The position numbers and the translations under genes were made by a program. The notes under the pieces are model-generated. The model saw nothing but the letters and a program-made list of their open reading frames with translations, searched no databases and was not told the DNA's origin. Positions 57,560 through 64,000 of a stretch of DNA of 64,000 nt are shown here, piece by piece; positions within the stretch are counted from its first letter, which is position 1, and every line of letters starts with the position of its first letter. Source of the DNA: Cristatella mucedo (taxonomy: Eukaryota; Bryozoa; Phylactolaemata; Cristatellidae); NCBI GenBank assembly GCA_009760855.2, contig WPIO01000005.1, positions 3,308,501 to 3,372,500 on the forward strand, read 5' to 3'.

Positions 57560-58345
57560 ACCCAGCAGCCCGAAGCGATAAGCGTTTAGATATCCATAGG
57601 CACGTAATTTCTTACGCGCTACGGTCAAATAACAATCAGAATAACTTTAAACAGGTCTTAGCTGTATCGTTTCCGTATACGATGTTCACAAGAACTTCGG
57701 TTTTTGGAAGAATTCTGCAACGAACACGAACGCACGTGCGAGCGCTCTAATGTATTATCTAAGGACCTGAGGGCGCGAAGAGGCTGAAACTGGTACAGCA
57801 GTTCAGCTAGGTACGAAGGAGCCAAGCCGTGGCGGGCCTTGTGGGTCAGTGAAAGAACTTTGCTCTGTATCCGTCGCTCAACCGGCATCCATCCTAGCTC
57901 TTTTAGCAAAGGAGACACGTGGTCAAACCTCTGGGACTTGAAGACTAGCCTTGCAGCCATATTCATAGTCAGCTGCAGTGGCCTAGTCGCTTTCATTGGT
58001 AGCCCAGCCAAAAGGGAATGACAATAATCAAGCCGAGATAGAACTAAGGAGCTAGTTAAAATTTTGGCAAGCCACTGTAGAAGACAGCTCCTAGTCTTGG
58101 ATAGGGATCGGACGTAAAGACTAGCTGTAGAAGCAGTCTTCTGAATGAAGATTTTAAAATTTAGACAGCTGTCGAAAACGACACCTTAATTTCGAGCACG
58201 TGGTGAAGGTCGCACAACAGCATCTCCTATTAGAAGAGCAAAGCCTTTTAATCCGGCCACACGCTTAGCCTTGTAAGGTTGAATTGAGTCCTAAAGGTGT
58301 GTATCCATCTGTTCATTTAGTTATTTGTGCGATGCATAGAGATGT
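57560..58345 (-). mobile_element. LINE-B C-terminal part, reversed
   Basis: Minus-strand order: the shared 65-bp leader, the GLKG-like start, VFD-C-FKIFIQKTA, then frame 58011-57658 reading MAGLPMKATRPLQLTMNMAA, LKELGWMPVERRIQSKVL, HKARHGLAPSYLAELL. Interrupted by stops. The WMPVERRI-KVL block is the LINE-B counterpart of LINE-A WLPVKQR. Confidence 0.9.
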
Positions 58346-58569
58346 CCTACCTGTCTATCTTTCCTTCATTAACCCCACCCCTTAGAGTCCCCGGCTGTTT
58401 TTTTTTAATTCTAGCCCCTGTATCGTGCCAATGCTATATCTCCGATAATAATTAGCCAACCAACTTAAAGTTTGGAATCCATGTTTTTTTCTTATGCATC
58501 ATTCCAACCGTCTATCTTGCATATTATATCTTAGCAGATAGACTTATTTTTATGAAGAGCTGGCTGTAT
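58346..58569. other. No recognised feature
   Basis: T-rich spacer between oppositely oriented LINE fragments. Confidence 0.3.
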
Positions 58570-59030
58570 TTGTCTTGCTGCACTGGCTCCCAATCAAGCC
58601 GTTCCGACTTCAAGGTTCTCTCACCTACTTTTAGGTCCCTTCAATCTCTAGCTCCAAACTACCAATCAGAACTACTCCCCGACTAGGCGGAGAATCGTAC
58701 AACCCGCTGCGCTGACTCGAATCTTTTATTCGTACCTGGTTCGAACCTATAAGCCGGTGGTCCTATGCTCCCAAAGCCTGAAACTCACCACCGACACACG
58801 TCACAGCGTACTTTGACATGACGGCATTTAAAAAGAGGCTTAAAACGCACCTGTTTATCACAGTATTTAGTGGGTCTTTGTGATTTCTTCTTCATGTGCA
58901 CTTACATTCTACAATATCCATACCGCTTGTGGATGTTACCAGTGCTTTCTATACAGCATCTGTGAAGTGCCTGTGGAGAGATTTAGTTCTCCGAGGGTGC
59001 TATAAAATTTATTATTATTATTGCTAAACC
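58570..59030 (+). mobile_element. LINE-A 3' fragment
   Basis: CTGCACTGGCTCCCAATCAA (HWLPIK-type coding), GCTCCCAAAGCCTGAAACTC, 3' UTR TTTAGTGGGTCTTTGTGATT, stem-loop CTGTGGAGAGATTTAGTTCT, and (TTA)n. Confidence 0.88.
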
Positions 59031-59200
59031 CTTATCACCATCCTCCACTAATGCCTGGCAAATATCACAGTGATTCTTATAATGATTCGATCAACGTGAA
59101 ATTTGAAGTACCTACTGTTTCGTATGTGCTTCAAAGTTTTTTTTTACTGTAAACCAAGTAACTCGGTCTTTTTCGACATCATTTTCATGCTTTTACATGT

Positions 59201-59485
59201 TCACTTGTATAATCGGAGTGTTTTTTCCCAGTTATCTTCGGTACCTTGTACAGTACGAAGCTTAGCCAATAAGGCTCCGGTTGACGTGAAATTTGTGATA
59301 TAAGTTGGGCTCTCCGGCCCAACAAATTCAGACTGCTCATATTTGTCGTGGGCTTGGTAAATATAGCTACACAAGTCCTTCCATGTCATTGAATTTGATC
59401 TTACATACACTTCAAAATTTTCCTTGTCAAATAGTATTGCAATTTTTCTTTTAGAACGAAGGATTGGGAAGCCTGTATCCTGCAT
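59201..59485 (-). other. Unassigned 94-codon ORF, coding-like
   Basis: ATG at 59485, open to TGA at 59201. The reading RSKRKIAILFDKENFEVYV, then SMTWKDLCSYIYQAHDKYEQ, then FTSTGALLAKLRTVQ, has mixed, globular-protein composition and little shadow structure. A possible acceptor (ACTCATGCAATGCAG) precedes codon 3, so it might be a terminal exon. No family recognised. Confidence 0.35.
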
Positions 59486-59965
59486 TGCATGAGTGGCTTA
59501 ACATATTTGTATAGGGTATTGTATTGAATCTATCGATCGTGCAAGATGGCCATGTTTAGATGAAGACGTGAAAATGCGATCTTGGCTATCGCAGATCATC
59601 AGAAGTTAAACATGACAGCTATGGTTAAACCAAAGATACCCTATGTTACCCTTTTTGTTTGTCAATTTTTAGCCGATCGTTTCATTTGTCCTTGAGAAAT
59701 ATGAATAAACGTACTTTGAGGAAGATAACTCCCATAGGAGTTGGGGCAAAACTCCCACCCCTCGGCCTTCCCCTTCGATGTTTTGGGCCATACCGGGACC
59801 ACTACGGTTAAGAAGGATAAAAGGCAAGAGACTTACAAAAGAGCTTTAGGGTTTTATGTCTTACGCCGTAGACTAACATGGCAAATTATTAATACCGCCA
59901 CTCGTCAGCCGATGTCCTGCTCAAGTGTCGGAAGTAGGGCTGGAATTCTCACCCATCATTCTTTA
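59486..59965. other. No recognised feature
   Basis: Short frames only. Confidence 0.3.
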
Positions 59966-60375
59966 ATAATAATAATATTATTAATAATGCACTTGATAAA
60001 GTGCCCTCAGAGAACTCAATCTCTCTCTAGGCGCTTTACATTTGCTGCAGAGGGAAATGCAATTGAATGGTGAGTAATATCATGCTTGATAAGCAAGCAA
60101 AATGAATAACATGGTTAGGGGTGACAAGCACAGGGTCAGCATGCAAATGTGGTTAGTGGCAGCATGCACAGTGTCAGCACGCATAAGTACATGAAGGACG
60201 AATCACAGGGACCCACTAAATGCTGTCCTAAATAGGAGTGTTTTTAAGTTCTTTGTGAATGTGGTCAAGTCAGGGGATGTTCTGACGAAAGTCGGGAGTG
60301 AGTTCCAGGCTTTGGGAGCATACGAACTAAATGCACGGTCTCCAAAGGATTTGAGGTTTTCTTTAAGGTGAAACA
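59966..60375 (-). mobile_element. LINE-A 3' end, reversed
   Basis: (AAT)n, GCACTTGATAAAGTGCCCTC, reversed stem-loop, 3' UTR (GCATGCAAATGTGGTTAGTG), then reversed coding GAGTTCCAGGCTTTGGGAGC and CACGGTCTCCAAAGGATTTG. Confidence 0.92.
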
Positions 60376-61373
60376 CCGGCTTATTCGATTATAAGGAGGA
60401 CAAAAAAGACGCATCCTTGCAAAAGGATCCCCTATTCGCTGTCTTCTAGAGCGAAACTGCTGCGTGGATCAAAGCTCAACTCCGCTCAACTGTTAAGACA
60501 TCGCTGACTTCTTACAATATGGCTTCGCTTTTACGCTGCTTAAATAATTATTATATGACAGATTCCAAGCCGTTATAGCTAGGAATAGCGAATAATAAAT
60601 ACCCCGTACACCACAATATGGCCTATTTAGCATGCTGCTGTTTCACTACCCTTTTCTTAAATTAGGGTCGTTCTCAGGAGAAATAATAAAAACCTATTAC
60701 CACCAACAAATTTTGGCTTTGTCACCCCGTTAGGCTCTAGCATACAGGTGCTTACACGAGTTTAAGTGACCAGCCAAACTCAGCTTAATGCCTAGAGTGT
60801 TTATTTGTTAAATCGTCATGCACTGCTCACACTAAGCATTACTTTGCATATGCGCATATCCGTATTGATAGATAAACATGTTTCATTCCATTATCCTGAT
60901 TAATTAATTCGTTAGGCTAACAGGACGTAGCTTCCTCATGATTTCTATTCACTTCGTGCGTGTAGGCTGGCATGAACTAGTTGATCCTCGCTCATAATTC
61001 CGGAGCAGTTTCTCGACAGCATTGACTTTGAACCTCAAATATGACATTTTCCGAAGTGATACGAACAGCAGCCGATCTTATACTTTGCTTCAAATTGATC
61101 TCCAAATTCGATAGTAAAGGAAAGTAATATGAATCAGCTTTCTGGGAAATGTTACTGTACAGACAAAACCATTCAATATTCGACCTATTTTAGCCACGCT
61201 CACAAGCTTTTATAAGATGCCACTTTTAAACGCATTTTTTTCTCTCCAGAAAGGAACCCTCTAGTACAATTTGCTTCTCCCGATCCTGGATCCTGCGAGA
61301 AATACTTTATTCGTGCATATTGATACTGGCATGAGTAAGGCATACTGCGGAGCTAATCCCATCGGTAGAAGTC
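60376..61373. other. No recognised feature
   Basis: About 1 kb of AT-rich DNA without long frames or recognised repeats. Confidence 0.35.
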
Positions 61374-61466
61374 TTAATCGTTAGAATTTACCCCTTTCCA
61401 GCAATCGCTTAAACTTTTTACCCATTCGTTCTTCACATTGTCAGTCAAGGCCAAGGTGTCAGACAC
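61374..61466 (-). CDS. Candidate terminal exon, unknown minus-strand gene
   Basis: Acceptor ATAATGTGCAG, phase 0, 30 codons reading VSDTLALTDNVKNEWVKSLS then DCWKGVNSND, and TAA. It joins in frame to 61561-61702 across a 94-bp intron; introns of 82-85 bp also occur in SLC18B1. The NEWVKSL segment resembles the last helix of PH domains in Rho exchange factors. That is an inference from a few residues. Confidence 0.42.
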   Translation of the reverse strand: MSDTLALTDNVKNEWVKSLSDCWKGVNSND

Positions 61467-61560
61467 CTGCACATTATCAGCAGGCATTTCCTAGCTCTCT
61501 CGAAAGTAATAGCCGTAAAATATGGCTTCCAAGCCGGACATCGGGTTTCCCGATTTTTAC

Positions 61561-61702
61561 CTGCACCTGTGCAACATTAGTCTCCTTATCGATCTTGACA
61601 CCTTCTAGATTAATATAAGTAAACTCAATCTTGCTACCGTCGTTAGCGCGCTCGAGTAGCGTCCTCATAGTAGTCAGCGTTACTCTCAGCAGCCGGTCGC
61701 TA
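61561..61702 (-). CDS. Candidate internal exon, unknown minus-strand gene
   Basis: One base then 47 codons: SDRLLRVTLTTMRTLLERAN, then DGSKIEFTYINLEGVKIDKE. Alternating hydrophobic strands, PH-like in layout. Acceptor AGCTTACCAG (poor pyrimidine tract), donor GTAAAA after GTGCAG. Unspliced, the frame reads on to a stop at 61477. Confidence 0.4.
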
Positions 61703-61860
61703 CTGGTAAGCTATGACACTTCTATACTAGATGAAGAAGCCTTATATATACATGCATATACATACATACGTATAATATATATATATATATATATTATATA
61801 GAGATGTGGCTTTGATATAAATATAAATCCTTCTAAATTAGAAGCATGTAGACCTTTCAC
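61703..61860 (-). repeat. Short putative intron with (TA)n
   Basis: 158 bp containing (TA)n at about 61775-61800 between two candidate exons. Confidence 0.5.
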
Positions 61861-62031
61861 GAGCTTGCGGTAGAAATCAAATTTGCTCGTTGTTCGTCCG
61901 AGCCGAATGAGGACTTGGACAGTTCGGCTAATCGGTAGTGCAGATTGGAGATCTCGCACCCCGACGACAGCATGCGAAACTTTTGGAATAATGCGTTCTT
62001 GCGTAGGAAGTGCGGATCAAAAGTCAGCGAG
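61861..62031 (-). CDS. Candidate exon, unknown minus-strand gene
   Basis: Acceptor CGGCTTCCTGCCAG, one base, 56 codons and two bases, donor GTGAAA. It reads SLTFDPHFLRKNALFQKFRM, then SNLHYRLAELSKSSF. Phase matches the next exon, completing a Ser codon. The plus strand is also open here and ends at a good GTGAGT at 62160, so the strand is not certain. Confidence 0.38.
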
Positions 62032-63747
62032 CTGGCAGGAAGCCGGCGGGCGCCTTGGCGATATGTCTGGGCTCCTTTCCTTAGGCGTCACGGCACCGAT
62101 AGCAAAAGTTCCGATGCAGTTTACAATTCGTACGAACCTACATACGGTCTTACTCGCAATGTGAGTCTGTCTTCTTATCTATCAATCGTAAGTTCTATTG
62201 CATTCGCTCGTTCTCCAAGAGAGAAAAGACCAGCACGACGTCCACTCAATAACTACAACATGTCAACACCGGCCGTCCTCCGCCAGCCTATGGGGGGGGG
62301 GCGCTCGGCTAGCCAGCGAGCGCCCCGCGAGGACGGTAGGCGATCCCTTAGTTGTGGAGCACCGAAGCCTGGCACCTAGACCCTCTATTCAACAGTGCTT
62401 GAGTATACGATTCATCTCAGCGACGTGCGGACTCGCAAACAATTCACGACTAGCGAGGCCAAACGCCGAATCGCAACCAATGGACACGTGGGTTGCGGTC
62501 GACTTCTGGCCCTGAAAATCGATTTCCGGGTCGCCGAGTGTGAAGGCCATTGCTCCTATCGTGTCGCGGTTTGCGGAGCTTTACCGTCACCAGGCAAGCG
62601 AGCGGCGAAGCCTTCTCGCGTACCGAGCCTCAGCACGCCGTCGACGGCATCAGGTAATGCTTCCGGTGTGCTTGCCTCACTCTGTCAACTGCGTTTGGTA
62701 GGTTTGCCGAGCCTAGTGCCCACCGGCTGGTCTGTGGGGCCCCTATTTCCGAAAGTGCCGCAAACTCGCTGACGCGCTTCTGCCTACTGTCCTACCATGC
62801 CCCGGACATTAAGCTTATAAAGGCCAGCGAGGTCCATCAAACGACTTTTCTTACACGCACATAGCACGCTGAGCAGACTGCGATTTATTGGCTGTAGCGG
62901 AGCGGATGCACAGATAGCGGATGCAGCACAGCTCCGGGCACGCACGTGTTGCAGGGTCGCGGTACTTGTTTTCTGCTGCGCCGTCAGGCATGCGCTGGTT
63001 TCCCCATAGCGTTGTTACGCGTTCAGCAGCAAATCGCTTCGCAGCTTGGTGTAGATGGCACAATTCGCAGCCGGTCAAGCCTAGAGCTGCATCGACTCGT
63101 TTCGATATTGGGATTAGATCTCTTGTCTATTTTCGGGAGAGGCGACACACTCGCTAGCGATCTCGCTGCCAGTCGCCCAGGATTGGCTGGCGATCCCACC
63201 CGGTTGAATGCACCAGTCTGTCCTTAATCGTCGTGCGCAGTTTTTACTGCTGCCCGAAAACGACGCTCGCAAAGTGCTAGGTATAGTGTAATAACTTCCG
63301 AGTGAGATTCGGCATTCGCGTACATTCATTGGTCGAACATACTGTGTTAGTCATTGGGGCCAGCCTGCTAATAGTCAAGATTCCACTCAGCAGGCCGGTG
63401 TCGAGGTTTGGGGAGGACGTCCACCGGATTGTGTTGATTGGTTTGACTGCCCAAACTCGGCTGGCTCCAACAGCTCGAATCGAATCTCGGTGAACACTAA
63501 CTTGCCGATGCTGATTTACTAAATAAACCAGTTGCCCTACCAACGCATAAGATGGGCTCTTGAGCTTATCTCACTGTGAATGGATTTCAATTTTGACTGG
63601 AGCCCTTTGGTCAGGCCTGGTTAACTGTTGAGCTTGTCCCAGCTTCTTCAGCTTTGTGCCCCGATTCACCCATTTTTCACTAAACTGCGATTGGCATGTG
63701 CCAGCAAGGTGCTGAATGGTAAATACGGGGCTTTTCATTTTACTTAC
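62032..63747. other. CpG-rich region without assigned gene
   Basis: CpG-dense sequence with many frames on both strands, the longest being plus 62395-62772. High GC makes these uninformative. It could hold the promoter or early exons of the 61.4-62.0 kb gene. A strong nested hairpin lies at 62273-62336. At 63470-63545 a minus-strand segment has weak tRNA-like features, too poor to call. Confidence 0.3.
62273..62336. repeat. Nested inverted repeat
   Basis: Inner stem GGGGCGCTCG (62298-62307) with CGAGCGCCCC (62317-62326) and a 9-base loop. Outer stem CCGTCCTC (62273-62280) with GAGGACGG (62329-62336). Confidence 0.9.
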
Positions 63748-63822
63748 CGCTGAAATACACCCGCACCTTTTAGAATGATGATAGGGGAGAGAACACTGGA
63801 CCATTCTGACCATGCCATATCA
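63748..63822 (-). CDS. Weak candidate exon
   Basis: Very good acceptor (AATTTTTTCCAG) and donor GTAAGT flank 75 bp with one open frame, MAWSEWSSVLSPIIILKGAG then VFQ. No partner exon is established; the ORF downstream at 63571-63711 (QFSEKWVNRGTKLKKLG...) is in another phase. Unrecognised. Confidence 0.25.
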
Positions 63823-64000
63823 CTGGAAAAAATTGGAATTAGCACTTGCCATATGTGTTCACAGATCGGCATGACATCCTTGTGGTACGAGCGTTTAAAT
63901 ATTTTCCCACCTTGGTTAGTCCGAGCTTTCAATGTTTTAAGCTGCTATATTGGAACTGGTTATGGTGTTCCTTGTTACGTTTGGATACTTGGTTATGTTT

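Noticed and set aside
62395-62772. 125-codon plus-strand ORF
   Set aside because: CpG-rich DNA is open in several frames at once; no domain, no acceptable exon boundaries on both sides.
63470-63545. Minus-strand tRNA-like structure
   Set aside because: A hairpin and weak A/B-like boxes can be drawn, but no complete cloverleaf or acceptor stem.

Overview
The window is nuclear DNA of an animal. The reasons are a multi-exon gene with GT-AG introns whose joined product matches SLC18B1 of the major facilitator superfamily, abundant CR1/L2-type non-LTR retrotransposons, tRNA-derived SINEs, a mariner relic, and long (TG)n and (CCTG)n microsatellites. No bacterial operon, rRNA, CRISPR array or convincing free-standing tRNA gene is visible. 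The lineage cannot be fixed from sequence alone. A non-insect invertebrate (sponge, cnidarian, mollusc, or an invertebrate deuterostome) fits the repeat content best, as an inference.

Layout. 1-12.6 kb: a chain of plus-strand exons with compatible splice phases (3-164, 575-670, 4942-5026, 10097-10175, 12401-12536, ending in TAA) suggests an unrecognised gene. It is interrupted by LINE-A copies, a diverged tandem duplication at 0.85-3.96 kb and a 680-bp (TG)n/(CCTG)n/(TG)n tract. 12.6-15.1 kb holds nothing recognised. 15.2-16.0 kb is a dead mariner transposase with an 83-bp direct repeat behind it. 16.0-44.3 kb is the minus-strand SLC18B1 gene, with eleven firm exons and one tentative terminal exon, about 416 codons spread over 28 kb. 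Its introns hold a TIR element, LTR-like and C-rich/telomere-like DNA, SINEs, many LINE-A copies and a 300-bp inverted duplication. 44.3-60.4 kb is mostly repeats: LINE-B carrying two SINE-1 insertions, LINE-A and LINE-B fragments, paired unknown repeats, and one candidate first exon (54854-55052, minus). 61.4-62.0 kb has three phase-compatible minus-strand exons ending in a stop. 62.0-64 kb is CpG-rich and mostly unexplained.

How things fit together. SLC18B1 is the known vesicular polyamine transporter, and nothing in the sequence functionally links it to its neighbours. The main theme is the repeat economy. LINE-A copies end in a conserved stem-loop (GCGCCT...AGAGA...TCTCT...GGGCGC) plus a (TTA)n tail. 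SINE-1, with a tRNA-like head, ends in the same stem-loop, as expected of a SINE mobilised by the LINE-A machinery. All exon boundaries and homologies here are read by eye; no search or alignment program was run.
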